Of a DNA stretch of 64,000 bases, positions 34,478 to 43,140 are shown in pieces. Both the position numbers and the translations under genes were made by a program. The stretch is taken from the NCBI RefSeq assembly GCF_030269515.1, contig NZ_BSTM01000025.1, forward strand, positions 62,001 through 126,000, written 5' to 3'. The notes beneath the pieces were generated by a model. That model was not told the DNA's origin. It saw only the letters and a program-made list of their open reading frames with translations, and made no database searches. Numbering within the stretch: position 1 is the stretch's first letter; each line of letters opens with the position of its first letter. This stretch comes from Actinomadura sp. NBRC 104412 (GTDB lineage: Bacteria; Actinomycetota; Actinomycetes; Streptosporangiales; Streptosporangiaceae).

Positions 34478-35235
34478 TAGCCGCCGTCGACCGCGAGGAC
34501 GGTCCCGGTGATGAAGCCGGACGCCGGTGAGGCGAGCAGCAGCAGCGCCCCGGCCAGCTCGCGCGGCTCGCCCCAGCGGGCCAGCGGCACCTCGCGTTCC
34601 ACGAACGCCCTGGCCACGGGGTCGTCACGGGAGCCGGCGTTCATCTCGGTCAGGATCGGGCCCGGCATCAGGCAGTTGGCGGTCACGCCGGTGCCCGCCA
34701 GTTCCAGCGCCAGCGCCTTGGTGAGCTGGACGACCGCGCCCTTGGACGCGGCGTAGGCGGCGCGCGCCGGGGCCCCGACCGCCCCGAGGACCGAGCCCAG
34801 CGTGACGATCCGTCCGGATCCGGCCTCCGTCATGACGCGGGCGGCGGCGCGGCAGGCGTACCAGGTGCCGTACACGTTCGTAGCGAAGCAGGCGTGCAGG
34901 TCCCCGGTCGGCAGCTCGGCCACCGTGCCGCGGGCCAGCCTGCCGGCGCTGGTCACCAGGACGTCCAGGCGGCCCCACCGCCGCACGACCTCGGCGACGG
35001 CCGCGTCCACCTGGGACTCCTCGGTGACGTCGCAGCCCAGGCCGAGCGCGGTGCCACCGCGTTCCGCCAGTTTCGCGGCGGCCTCGCGGGCCCGCGCGGC
35101 GTCGCGCGACAGGACCGCGACCTTCGCGCCCGCGGCCAGCAGCGTGCGGGCCGCCTCGGCGCCGATGCCGGACGTGCCGCCGGTGACCAGGGCGGTCCGG
35201 CCGGTCAGGGAGAACGCGTCGATGGTCTCGTCCAT
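34465..35235 (-). CDS. short-chain dehydrogenase/reductase (SDR)
   Basis: A 256-residue classical SDR: TGGTSGIGAEAARTL cofactor loop, SAGRLARGT in place of NNAG, catalytic Ser in TLGSVLG and AYAASK (YxxxK), and the C-terminal GFITGTVLAVDGGYLAH typical of FabG-like members. Active NAD(P)-dependent oxidoreductase expected; in this island possibly a diol or hydroxy-acid dehydrogenase acting after the Rieske oxygenase that is divergently encoded 145 bases away. The stop codon lies within a 13-bp tandem repeat. Confidence 0.87.
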   Translation of the reverse strand: MDETIDAFSLTGRTALVTGGTSGIGAEAARTLLAAGAKVAVLSRDAARAREAAAKLAERGGTALGLGCDVTEESQVDAAVAEVVRRWGRLDVLVTSAGRLARGTVAELPTGDLHACFATNVYGTWYACRAAARVMTEAGSGRIVTLGSVLGAVGAPARAAYAASKGAVVQLTKALALELAGTGVTANCLMPGPILTEMNAGSRDDPVARAFVEREVPLARWGEPRELAGALLLLASPASGFITGTVLAVDGGYLAH

Positions 35236-35380
35236 TCACGGACCCTGACACGCCTCCACCGGTCCGCGGGCCGGTCGCGGTCTGCTGAGTGAGACGAGTC
35301 CATAGGCGAACGGGCCGGTCGGGACGGATGCTCGGGGCGCACGGCTCGAAACAGGGTTCGGTGAGCAGGAGGACTTTCAG

Positions 35381-36598
35381 ATGACGGGTGGGGAATCCCT
35401 CGATCCCAAGGCCGCGCCCCGGGCGCGACGCCCGGTCGGGGCACCGGGGCGCCAGGACTGGTCGTCGTGGCCCCACTACGAGGCGGCGGCCGAGGGCTTC
35501 CGCGGCTACTGGTATCCGGTGACCTGGTCGAGCCATATCACCGGGAAACCCCGTTCGTACACGATCTGCGGCGACAAGATCGTGCTCGTCCGGGACGCGG
35601 GGAAGGCGTACGCGCTGCACGACCGCTGCCCGCACCGGGGGGTGCCGCTGTCGGAGGGCGACCAGCAGTTCCCCGGCACGATCAGCTGCCCCTACCACGG
35701 CTGGACGTTCGACCTGGCCAGCGGGCGGCTCGCCGCGGTGATCACCGATGGCCCCGACTCGCGGATCTGCGGGAAGGTCGGCGTGCGGACCTATTCCGTC
35801 GAGGAGCGCCTCGGCATGGTGTGGGTGTACATCCCGGTCGCCGACGAGAAGCCGCACCCGATCGACGAGCAGCTTCCCGAGGAGCTGGTCGAGAACCCGT
35901 TCGTGATGGGCGGGCGGATCGACCCCCGGCGCGGCAACTGGCGGTTCGCCTGCGAGAACGGCTTCGACGAGGGTCACGCCAAGTACCTGCACAGAACCTC
36001 GCTGTGGCGGCTGTTCAAGCCGATGCCCACCTGGAACGTGACACGGATCGTCCCCCAGGGCCGCTGGATCTACCGGGTGCAGGAGGAGGTGCACTGGGAG
36101 GCCGACTTCCCGGGCGTGGGGCGCTGGACCAACAAGCGCTGGTGGAAGATGTCGCCGCCCAAGGAGACCTTCAACATCGGCAACACCGGCAAGCCGAAGC
36201 GCGTGGACCCCACGATCGAGGCGCAGAAGTTCCCCGGCTTCGCGTCCCTGTCGATGCCGGGCGTGCTCCGCATCGCCTACCCCAACTTCATCCACTACGA
36301 GTTCTACGTCCCGGTGGACTCGGACAACCACCGCTATGTCGGGGTGATGGTCAACTTCACCGAGGGCTGGCACACCCTCCGCTTCTACGCCAAGTACCTG
36401 GGGGCCATCCGCTGGCTGTTCCACGGCCAGTTCTCCGCCCAGGACGCCTGGATGGTCGATGTCACCGACGCCCCGCCCGAGAAGCTCTACCGCCCCGACG
36501 TCTCGCTGACCGCCTGGCGCGCGCTGAGCCAGGAGGAGTACGCCAAGAAGCTCGCCGACTGCGGCGTCGCCCCCGCTCCCAAGCCGAAGAAGAGCTAG
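35381..36598 (+). CDS. Rieske ring-hydroxylating oxygenase, alpha subunit type
   Basis: A 405-residue oxygenase. The Rieske cluster is complete: CPHRG (Cys 83, His 85) and CPYHGW (Cys 103, His 106). The mononuclear iron site is NGFDEGHAKYLH (Asp 196, His 199, His 204). It should insert oxygen into a ring or C-H bond. No ferredoxin, reductase or beta subunit gene is in the window, so electron partners must come from elsewhere. GTGAGCAGGAGGAC precedes the ATG. It leads a plus-strand operon running to the IclR gene. Confidence 0.9.
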   Translation: MTGGESLDPKAAPRARRPVGAPGRQDWSSWPHYEAAAEGFRGYWYPVTWSSHITGKPRSYTICGDKIVLVRDAGKAYALHDRCPHRGVPLSEGDQQFPGTISCPYHGWTFDLASGRLAAVITDGPDSRICGKVGVRTYSVEERLGMVWVYIPVADEKPHPIDEQLPEELVENPFVMGGRIDPRRGNWRFACENGFDEGHAKYLHRTSLWRLFKPMPTWNVTRIVPQGRWIYRVQEEVHWEADFPGVGRWTNKRWWKMSPPKETFNIGNTGKPKRVDPTIEAQKFPGFASLSMPGVLRIAYPNFIHYEFYVPVDSDNHRYVGVMVNFTEGWHTLRFYAKYLGAIRWLFHGQFSAQDAWMVDVTDAPPEKLYRPDVSLTAWRALSQEEYAKKLADCGVAPAPKPKKS

Positions 36599-36623
36599 GA
36601 AGAGGTAGAAAGAGGTGCAGATC

Positions 36624-36740
36624 GTGAAGCGCATCCTGCCCGCGATGATCGCCGGTGCCGTGCTGGCCGTGGCGATCCCGGCGGTGTGGCGCTGGATCGC
36701 CCGGACCAGTGACACGCAGGTCCACAGGATCGGTCAATGA
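36624..36740 (+). CDS. small single-pass membrane protein, 38 residues
   Basis: Starts at GTG 36624 with AGAGG eight bases upstream and ends at a TGA overlapping the M20-like gene's ATG (ATGA). The product is basic (KR), then a hydrophobic helix ILPAMIAGAVLAVAIPAVW, then a short polar tail (RWIARTSDTQVHRIGQ). It sits 25 bases after the Rieske gene. Translation coupling and a good ribosome-binding site argue that it is real. A role as a membrane tether or small partner of a neighbour is possible; no family is recognised. Confidence 0.65.
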   Translation: MKRILPAMIAGAVLAVAIPAVWRWIARTSDTQVHRIGQ

Positions 36741-38092
36741 CCGACGGGCTGGCGGGGCTGGACGACCGCAGGCGCGGCTGGGTCGAGTCGGCGTGGCGGC
36801 ACGTCACCCCCGGCCGGCTGCGCGAGCTGGTCGGCGGCCTGGTGGACGTGCCGAGCCCGACGGGCGACGAGGGTCCGCTGGCCGCGCATATCGCCGCCAC
36901 CCTGGACGCGGCGGGCTGCCCGGCCCGGGTGCAGCCGCTGGACGACCGGCAGGCCAACGCCTGGGCGCGGCTGGACGGCGACGGCACCGGCCCCGACCTG
37001 ATGCTGTACGCGCCGATCGACACCCTGACCGTGGGGGAGGAGGGCGAGGACGTCCCCTGGATCGGGTCCGAGCTGCGTCCCGACATGCGTCCCCGCGCGG
37101 TGGTGGACGGCGACCTGGTGGTGGGCCTGGGCGCGTCCAACCCCAAGGGGCACGCCGCGTGCGTGATGATGGCGGCCGAGGCGATCGCGCGGGCCGGGAT
37201 CCCGCTGACCGGCGACCTGATCGCCGCGTTCGGCGCCGGCGGCATGCCCACCAACGCCCGCCCGTCCGGGGCGCGGCGCAACACCGGGCAGGGCGCGGGC
37301 TGCTCGTTCCTGCTGGAGCAGGGGGTGTGGGCCGACTACGCCGTGATCGCCAAGCCGGGCTGGACGGTCTCCTGGGACGAGGTCGGGCTCGTCTGGTTCG
37401 AGGTCACGGTGCGCGGCACCCACACCTACGTGGGGTCGCGGCACCGGCTGCCGTACGGCAACGCCATCGCGCGGGCCGGGCTGGTCGCGCAGCGCCTGGA
37501 GGAGTGGTTCGCCGAGTACGCCGAGCGGCACACCGAGGGGACGGTGGCGCCGCAGGGCATCGTGGCGTCGATCCGCGGCGGCTGGCCGCGGATGGCGGCG
37601 GTGACCCCCGCCGCCTGCGTGCTGCGGGTGGACCTGCGGATCGGCCCGGGGACGTCGCCGATGGCGGCCAAGCGGGAGTTCATGGCCGCGCTCGACGCGA
37701 TCCGCGCCGGCACCCCCGGCCTGGACGTGGACGCCGAGATGATCCTGGCCATCCCCGGCACCGCGTCGGATCCGGACGGCTGGGTGTGCCGCAGTGCCGT
37801 CGCCGCCTGGGAGGCGTTCGAGGGACGCCCGCACGAGGTGATCCGCGGCAACAGCGGCGCCACCGACGCCAACATCCTGCGGAACCGGGGCGTGCCCACG
37901 GTGCGGATCGGCATGCCGAAGATCACCGAGGCGCCGCGCGAGATCGACTTCCCGTTCGGCATGAACGCCGTGGACGTCCGCGAGATGGAGCGGCTCACCC
38001 GCCTCCTGGTCCGCACGGCCATCGACACCGTCACCCGCACCCGTGACGAGGTGGCCGCCCATGCCGCATCGGCCGAAGGAGCCCGCGTATGA
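36737..38092 (+). CDS. M20-family-like protein with degenerate metal site
   Basis: A 451-residue protein with the M20 peptidase/deacylase layout: VPSPTGDEG at residues 38-46 and the C-terminal GNSGATDANILRNRG. The expected zinc ligands look lost: the HxD motif reads PID (residues 93-95), the bridging Asp region reads GASNPKG (Asn 135), and the Glu-Glu pair region reads FGAGGM (165-170). It may therefore act without metal, bind rather than cleave its ligand, or use different chemistry. It is coupled by ATGA overlaps to the small membrane protein upstream and the LigB-type dioxygenase downstream. Confidence 0.75.
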   Translation: MTDGLAGLDDRRRGWVESAWRHVTPGRLRELVGGLVDVPSPTGDEGPLAAHIAATLDAAGCPARVQPLDDRQANAWARLDGDGTGPDLMLYAPIDTLTVGEEGEDVPWIGSELRPDMRPRAVVDGDLVVGLGASNPKGHAACVMMAAEAIARAGIPLTGDLIAAFGAGGMPTNARPSGARRNTGQGAGCSFLLEQGVWADYAVIAKPGWTVSWDEVGLVWFEVTVRGTHTYVGSRHRLPYGNAIARAGLVAQRLEEWFAEYAERHTEGTVAPQGIVASIRGGWPRMAAVTPAACVLRVDLRIGPGTSPMAAKREFMAALDAIRAGTPGLDVDAEMILAIPGTASDPDGWVCRSAVAAWEAFEGRPHEVIRGNSGATDANILRNRGVPTVRIGMPKITEAPREIDFPFGMNAVDVREMERLTRLLVRTAIDTVTRTRDEVAAHAASAEGARV

Positions 38093-39030
38093 CCGAGATC
38101 GTGCTGGGCGTGGGGGCCTCCCACTCCACGCTGATGAACACCCACTGGGAGGAGACCGTCCACAAGGACCGGGCGGAGCGGTTCAGGGACGCGCTGTACG
38201 CGGCGCGCGACGAGATCGCCAAGGCCCGCCCCGACACGGTGATCGTGGTGGGCTCCAACCACTTCCGGGGGTTCTGGCTGGACCTGATCCCGAGCTTCAC
38301 CATCGGGGTCGGGGAGTGCCTGGCCAGCGGGGAGTCCGGGACGCCCAAGGGGCCGCAACCGGTGGACGTGCCGCTGGCGCAGCACATCGCGGACGCGCTG
38401 GTGGAGGGCGGCCGGTTCGACGTGGCCTTCTCCGCCCGGCTCCAGATCGACCACGGCCAGTCGCACGCGATCCAGTACCTGCTGGACGGGCTGGACGTGG
38501 AGATCGTCCCGCTGGTGGTGAACGTGTTCGCGCACCCGCTGCCGACCCTCGAACGCTGCGAGCGCCTCGGCCGCGCCATCCGCGAGGCGGTGCTGGCGTT
38601 CCCCGGCGGGCGCAGGGTCGCGGTGATCGGGTCCGGGGGGCTCTCGCACCGCCTGCCCTGGCCGGACTGGCGCGACCCGCACGGCGACGACGAGGAGTTC
38701 ATGGTCGGCGCCTGGCTGAACGGCCGCGACAACTGGCAGGACTACGACGCCAGGCGGCGGCAGATCATCCGTGCCGCCGAGGCCGCGATCAACCCCGAGT
38801 TCGACGAGGAGTTCCTCGGCCTGCTGGAGCGCGGCGAGGCCGCCGGGCTCACCGCGCACACCACGCAGAGCCTGGAGGAGATCGCCGGCAACGGCGCCCA
38901 GGAGCTGCGCACCTGGCTGCTCATGGCGGCCCTGCTCGACCACGTACCCGGACGGCGGCTGTCGTACGAGGTCATCCCCGAGTGGCTGACCGGTATGGCC
39001 GTGGCCGTCCTCGACCCCGCCACCAGTTGA
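38089..39030 (+). CDS. LigB-type (class III) extradiol ring-cleavage dioxygenase
   Basis: A 313-residue protein with the LigB iron/catalytic histidines: GVGASHSTLM (His 12), VGSNHFRGFW (His 58), and GSGGLSHRLPWPDW. It should open a catecholic ring (meta or 4,5 cleavage) with O2. An NH-rich active site is also seen in IQIDHGQSHAIQY-like context (LQIDHGQSHAIQYLL). No separate small (LigA) subunit gene is found. Downstream are two alpha/beta-hydrolase-like genes, the expected neighbours for processing ring-fission products. Confidence 0.87.
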   Translation: MTEIVLGVGASHSTLMNTHWEETVHKDRAERFRDALYAARDEIAKARPDTVIVVGSNHFRGFWLDLIPSFTIGVGECLASGESGTPKGPQPVDVPLAQHIADALVEGGRFDVAFSARLQIDHGQSHAIQYLLDGLDVEIVPLVVNVFAHPLPTLERCERLGRAIREAVLAFPGGRRVAVIGSGGLSHRLPWPDWRDPHGDDEEFMVGAWLNGRDNWQDYDARRRQIIRAAEAAINPEFDEEFLGLLERGEAAGLTAHTTQSLEEIAGNGAQELRTWLLMAALLDHVPGRRLSYEVIPEWLTGMAVAVLDPATS

Positions 39031-39046
39031 ACCCGAAAGGCGACGC

Positions 39047-39904
39047 ATGAGCATCTGGACCGAACTGGTCGACGTCGACTACCGCCACGCCTACGTGGAC
39101 GCGGGCGGAGTGCGCACCCGCGCTCTCCAGGCCGGGCCGGAGGACGGCGAGCATGTGATCTTCCTGCACGGCACGACCGGGCACTTGGAGGCGTTCGTCC
39201 GTAACATCCCCTCGCATGCCGAGCGCTACCGGTGTCACGCCATCGACATGCTGGGCCACGGCTACACCGGCAAGCCCGACCGTCCCGGCGAGATCCCCGC
39301 CTATGTCGAGCACCTGTGGGCCTACATGGACGCCGTCGGCGCGGAGCGGGCGCATCTGGTGGGCGAGTCGCTGGGCGGCTGGGTGGCGTCGTGGGCGGCC
39401 AGTGAGCAGCCCGACCGCGTCATCTCGCTGCAACTGCTCTGCATGGGCGGCACGAAGATCAACCCGCAGGTGATGGAGCGGCTGAAGACCACCACCCGGG
39501 CCGCGGTCGAGCAGGAGGACCCGTCCTTCACCAAGGAGCGGCTGCGGCTGCTGTGGGCGAACTGGGACGAGCAACTCGGGGACGAGATAGCCGACGTCCG
39601 GTTCGACATCTACCACCGTCCCGACTTCAAGGCGAACCTGCACAACCTGCTGGCCCTTCAGGAGGTGGAGGCGCGCGAGCGCAACCTGCTCCGCCCGGAG
39701 CGGATGGCGACGATCAAGGCGCCGACGCTGGTGGTCTGGGGCAACAAGAACCCGCTGGGCGGCGTCCCCGAGGCGGAGGCGATCGCGGCGGCGATCCCGG
39801 GGGCGAGGCTGGAGGTGTTCAACGACTGCGGCCACTGGCCCCAGCACGAGAGGCCCGAGCTGTACAACCCTTTGAGCCTCGCCTTCCTGGCCGAAGCCTC
39901 ATGA
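39047..39904 (+). CDS. alpha/beta hydrolase, ring-fission-product hydrolase type
   Basis: A 285-residue hydrolase with FLHGTTGHLEAF oxyanion loop, GESLGG elbow (Ser 108), acid in VVWGNKNPLGG and His in NDCGHWPQHE: an intact triad. It sits 16 bases after the LigB-type dioxygenase, so hydrolysis of the ring-fission product is the natural assignment. It is a second, distinct copy of this enzyme class besides that at 27964-28827. AAAGGCGACGC precedes the ATG, and the stop overlaps the next gene. Confidence 0.87.
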   Translation: MSIWTELVDVDYRHAYVDAGGVRTRALQAGPEDGEHVIFLHGTTGHLEAFVRNIPSHAERYRCHAIDMLGHGYTGKPDRPGEIPAYVEHLWAYMDAVGAERAHLVGESLGGWVASWAASEQPDRVISLQLLCMGGTKINPQVMERLKTTTRAAVEQEDPSFTKERLRLLWANWDEQLGDEIADVRFDIYHRPDFKANLHNLLALQEVEARERNLLRPERMATIKAPTLVVWGNKNPLGGVPEAEAIAAAIPGARLEVFNDCGHWPQHERPELYNPLSLAFLAEAS

Positions 39905-40680
39905 TCCGCTTCGGGTACGCCGACACCTCGCGGGGCCAGGTCCACTACGCCGAGTGCGGCGACGGCCCGCCGGTGGTGCTGCTCCACCAGACGCCCCGCT
40001 CCTGGGACGAGTACCGCGAGGTGCTGCCGCTGCTGGGCCGTACCCATCGGGCGATCGCGATGGACACCATCGGCTTCGGCGCCTCCGCGCCGCTGGCCGA
40101 CCACTCGATCGAGACCTACGCGGCCACCGTCGTGGAGTTCCTCGACGCGCTGGGCCTGGCGGCGACCGCCCTGGTCGGCCACCACACCGGCGGTGTGGTG
40201 GCCGTCGAGGTGGCGGCCCGCGCCCCGGAGCGGATCTCCGCCCTGGTGCTCTCGTCCACCCCGTACGTGGACGCCGACGCGCGCAAGGCCCGCGAGAACC
40301 GGCCGGCCATCGACGCGGTCGAGCCCGACCCCGACGGGAGGCACCTGACCGAGCTGTGGGGCCGGAGACAGCCGTACTACCCGCCCGGACGGCCCGATCT
40401 GCTCACCCGATTCGTTCGTGACGCGCTGGTCCTCGGCGACGACGTGGAGAAGGGGCACGAGGCCGTCGCGCGGTACCGGATGGAGGACAGGATCGGCCTC
40501 GTCCGCTGCCGGACGCTGTGCCTGGGCGCCTCCGCGGACCCTTTCGTGTTCTCTGACCTGCGGATATTGTCATCACAACTTAACAGGGCGACCGTAGCGG
40601 TGATCGAGGGCGGCATGGTTCCTTTGATGGAACAGCGTTCCCCTGAGGTCTGCGATCTGATCGTGAGGTTCCTGTCTTGA
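39901..40680 (+). CDS. alpha/beta-hydrolase-fold protein lacking the nucleophile serine
   Basis: A 259-residue protein with a clear fold (VVLLHQTPRSWDEY; MDTIGFGASAP). The elbow reads GHHTGG (residues 93-98), so His occupies the usual Ser position, and the C-terminal GGHxPxxE motif reads GGMVPLMEQ with Met replacing His (about residue 239). Both catalytic residues therefore appear lost. GHHTG variants recur in actinobacterial homologues, so a non-hydrolytic function (lyase, isomerase, binding) is likely rather than decay. It overlaps the preceding hydrolase (ATGA) and the IclR gene (TTGA). Confidence 0.8.
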   Translation: MIRFGYADTSRGQVHYAECGDGPPVVLLHQTPRSWDEYREVLPLLGRTHRAIAMDTIGFGASAPLADHSIETYAATVVEFLDALGLAATALVGHHTGGVVAVEVAARAPERISALVLSSTPYVDADARKARENRPAIDAVEPDPDGRHLTELWGRRQPYYPPGRPDLLTRFVRDALVLGDDVEKGHEAVARYRMEDRIGLVRCRTLCLGASADPFVFSDLRILSSQLNRATVAVIEGGMVPLMEQRSPEVCDLIVRFLS

Positions 40681-41486
40681 CCGTCGTATCGATCGACCAC
40701 GCCCGTACGACCCGGGCCTCGGCGCCGCGGCGGGGCCTGGGTCCCGACCCGATGAACTCCGTCCTGGGCAAGGCCCAGTTGATCATCGAGGCGTTCACCG
40801 CCGAGGACGCCAGCCTGTCGCTGGCCGATCTGGTCCGGCGCACCGGCGTCGCCAAGGCGACCGTGCACCGGCTCGCGCAGGAGCTGGTGGAGTGGGGACT
40901 GCTCGAACGGGACGGCTGCGACTACCGGCTCGGCCTGCGGCTGTTCGAGATCGGGCAGCGGGTGCACCGGCAGCGGATCCTGCGCGAGGTCGCCCAGCCG
41001 TACATGGAGGACCTGCTGCTGGCCACGCAGGAGACCATCCACTTCGCCATCCATGACGGCCTGGAGGTCCTGTACCTGGAGAAGATCCTGGCGCATCGTG
41101 GGCTGAGCGAGCAGTCCCGCGTGGCGGGGCGGCTTCCGCTGTACTGCACCGCCACCGGCAAGGTGATCCTGGCCTTCGGGCCCGCCTCCCTGTTCGCCGA
41201 TGTCGTGCGCAACGGCCTGAAGCCCCTCACCCGGCACACCATCACCTCGCCCGCCCGGCTGCGCGCCCAGCTCGACCGCGTGCGCGTGGAGCGGATGGCG
41301 ATCGAGGCGGAGGAGACCAGGCTCGGGTACATGAGCACGGCCGTTCCGGTGTTCGGCCGCGGATCGACCCTGGTCGGCGCGCTGTCGATCACCGGGCCGA
41401 CATACCGGATGGACCCGGCCAAGCTGTCGGGCGCGCTCCGCACGGCGGGCATGGGCATCACCCGCTCGCTCCGCCAGGTCCTGTGA
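40677..41486 (+). CDS. IclR-family transcriptional regulator
   Basis: About 269 residues. Winged helix (KAQLIIEAFTAEDASLSLADL, then TGVAKATVHRLAQELVEWGLLERDG) followed by the IclR effector domain (ETIHFAIHDGLEVLYLEKIL, GRLPLYCTATGKVILAF, TRLGYMSTAVPVFG). IclR proteins commonly control aromatic catabolism and sense pathway acids, which fits. The TTG at 40677 overlaps the preceding stop; ATG 40752 is possible but would trim the leader. Last gene of the Rieske operon. Confidence 0.9.
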   Translation: MTVVSIDHARTTRASAPRRGLGPDPMNSVLGKAQLIIEAFTAEDASLSLADLVRRTGVAKATVHRLAQELVEWGLLERDGCDYRLGLRLFEIGQRVHRQRILREVAQPYMEDLLLATQETIHFAIHDGLEVLYLEKILAHRGLSEQSRVAGRLPLYCTATGKVILAFGPASLFADVVRNGLKPLTRHTITSPARLRAQLDRVRVERMAIEAEETRLGYMSTAVPVFGRGSTLVGALSITGPTYRMDPAKLSGALRTAGMGITRSLRQVL

Positions 41487-41516
41487 GGGGCGCGGACGGG
41501 GTGCCGGGTCCGCGGG

Positions 41517-42992
41517 CTACTCCGTGACGGCGCCGCCGCCCCACAGCGGAGGGCGGCGCGAGCCGAGATCCACACTGATGATCTTGGCGGTGCTGTAGCG
41601 GGCCAGCATCCGCTCGCCGAACTCGTGCCCAGGGGTGGGTCCCGCGGCGGTGTCGGACGGGAACCCGGCCGGACGGTCGAACCACCGGTTGATCCAGACG
41701 ATCCCGGCGTCCAGCTCGCGCGCGATGCGGTGCCCCCGGGCGAGGTCGGCCGTCCACACTCCGGCGGCGCGCCCGGAGGCCGCCGCGTTGACCCGCTCCA
41801 CGGCCGCCCACTCGTCCTCGAAGGACTCGATCACGGCGACGGGGCCGGGCGGCGGCGGCCCGGCGACCTCGCCGCCGTCCGGGCGGGCCAGCAGGGTCGG
41901 CGCGTGGAAGAACCCTCCGGCCAGGGCGGGCGGCAGCCCGGAGGGCTCACCGCCCGCCACCAGCCGGGCCCCCGCGTCCAGCGCCCGCCGGATGGCGCCG
42001 CGCACCTCCTCCCGGCGTTCCGCCGAGATCATCGGTCCCATCTCGGTGGACAGCTCAAGGGGGTCGCCCAGCACGACGGCCCCGGCCGTCGCCGCCAGCC
42101 GCCCGGCGAACTCCTCGCGCACCGACTCGTGCACGATCATCCGGGACGGCGTCCCGCCCGCCTCGCCGCCCGCCGTGCACATCCCCGTCAGCGCGTCGAT
42201 GACGGCCGCGTCCAGGTCGGCGTCCTCGAACACCACCATCGCGCCGCCGGTCCGGCCGGCCCGCGACGTGCGGGGACGCCCGATCCGCAGTGTGCCGGGG
42301 TGCGCGTCCAGGGACGCCCCGACGCGCTCGTCCACGCCCGTCACCACGTTCAGGACGCCGGACGGCAGCAGGTCCTCGACGGCGCGGGCGAACTCCAGCA
42401 CGGTCGCCGACGCCCGTCCCGCGGGATGCACCACCATCGTGTTCCCCGCGGCGAGCGCGGGCGCGATCTGCTCGGCGAGCGCCACCAGTGGCGCGTTCCA
42501 CGGCACCCGGACGGTGAGCACGCCGAGCGGCGACCGCACCGTGTACGCCATGCCGTGCGGGTCCTCGACCGGCACCTGCTCGCCCTTGACGCCCCTGGCC
42601 AGCCCCGAGAACAGGCGCAGCGCCGCGACGCAGGCCGGGACGTCGGAGAAGTAGGACTCCCGGACCGGCCGGCCCCCCTCGGTCGCCAGCAGCACCGCCC
42701 ACCGGTCCGGGTCGGCCTCGATCCGGTCGGCCATCCGCCACAGCGCCTCCTGGCGCGTCGCCAGGCTCGACCGGCGCCAGCCGGTGAACGCCTTGCGCGC
42801 CGCCGCCACCGCGTCCTCGACCTGTTCCGGCCCCGCCTCGGGAAGCTCGGCCCAGGCCGTTCCCACGGTCGGGTCCACGGCCTCGAACGCCGCGCGTGCG
42901 TTCACCCACTCGCCCGCGACGAACAGCCGGTACGGTCCGTCCGGGCGGTATGCCCGCCGGTCCTCCCCGGCCGCGTCCCAGGACTCAGGCAC
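41517..42992 (-). CDS. aldehyde-dehydrogenase-like protein, catalytic residues apparently lost
   Basis: A 491-residue ALDH-fold protein (VAGEWVNARAAFEAVDP; VPWNAPLVALAEQIAPALAAGN; FEDADLDAA). The motif normally GQVCTAGSR reads GEAGGTPSR (276-284), replacing the catalytic Cys with Gly; the LELGGK region reads RAGRTGG, losing the general-base Glu; and the KPSE Lys reads HPAG (189). Only the PWN Asn is kept. It is thus probably not a working dehydrogenase, or acts by other means. It converges with the IclR gene (30 bases) and is divergent from the LysE gene. Confidence 0.82.
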   Translation of the reverse strand: MPESWDAAGEDRRAYRPDGPYRLFVAGEWVNARAAFEAVDPTVGTAWAELPEAGPEQVEDAVAAARKAFTGWRRSSLATRQEALWRMADRIEADPDRWAVLLATEGGRPVRESYFSDVPACVAALRLFSGLARGVKGEQVPVEDPHGMAYTVRSPLGVLTVRVPWNAPLVALAEQIAPALAAGNTMVVHPAGRASATVLEFARAVEDLLPSGVLNVVTGVDERVGASLDAHPGTLRIGRPRTSRAGRTGGAMVVFEDADLDAAVIDALTGMCTAGGEAGGTPSRMIVHESVREEFAGRLAATAGAVVLGDPLELSTEMGPMISAERREEVRGAIRRALDAGARLVAGGEPSGLPPALAGGFFHAPTLLARPDGGEVAGPPPPGPVAVIESFEDEWAAVERVNAAASGRAAGVWTADLARGHRIARELDAGIVWINRWFDRPAGFPSDTAAGPTPGHEFGERMLARYSTAKIISVDLGSRRPPLWGGGAVTE

Positions 42993-43140
42993 CCGGCACC
43001 GCCGGCGGTGTGTCGAGGAGCGGTCTCACGTTCACGGTGGGAACTCTTCCAGCCCGGTCCGCCGCGATTAAGCGGGGCGTCCTGCTCACCGGAACGATCT
43101 AGGTCTTCGCCGTGTATCCCTTTCCGTGCAGAATCGCCCC

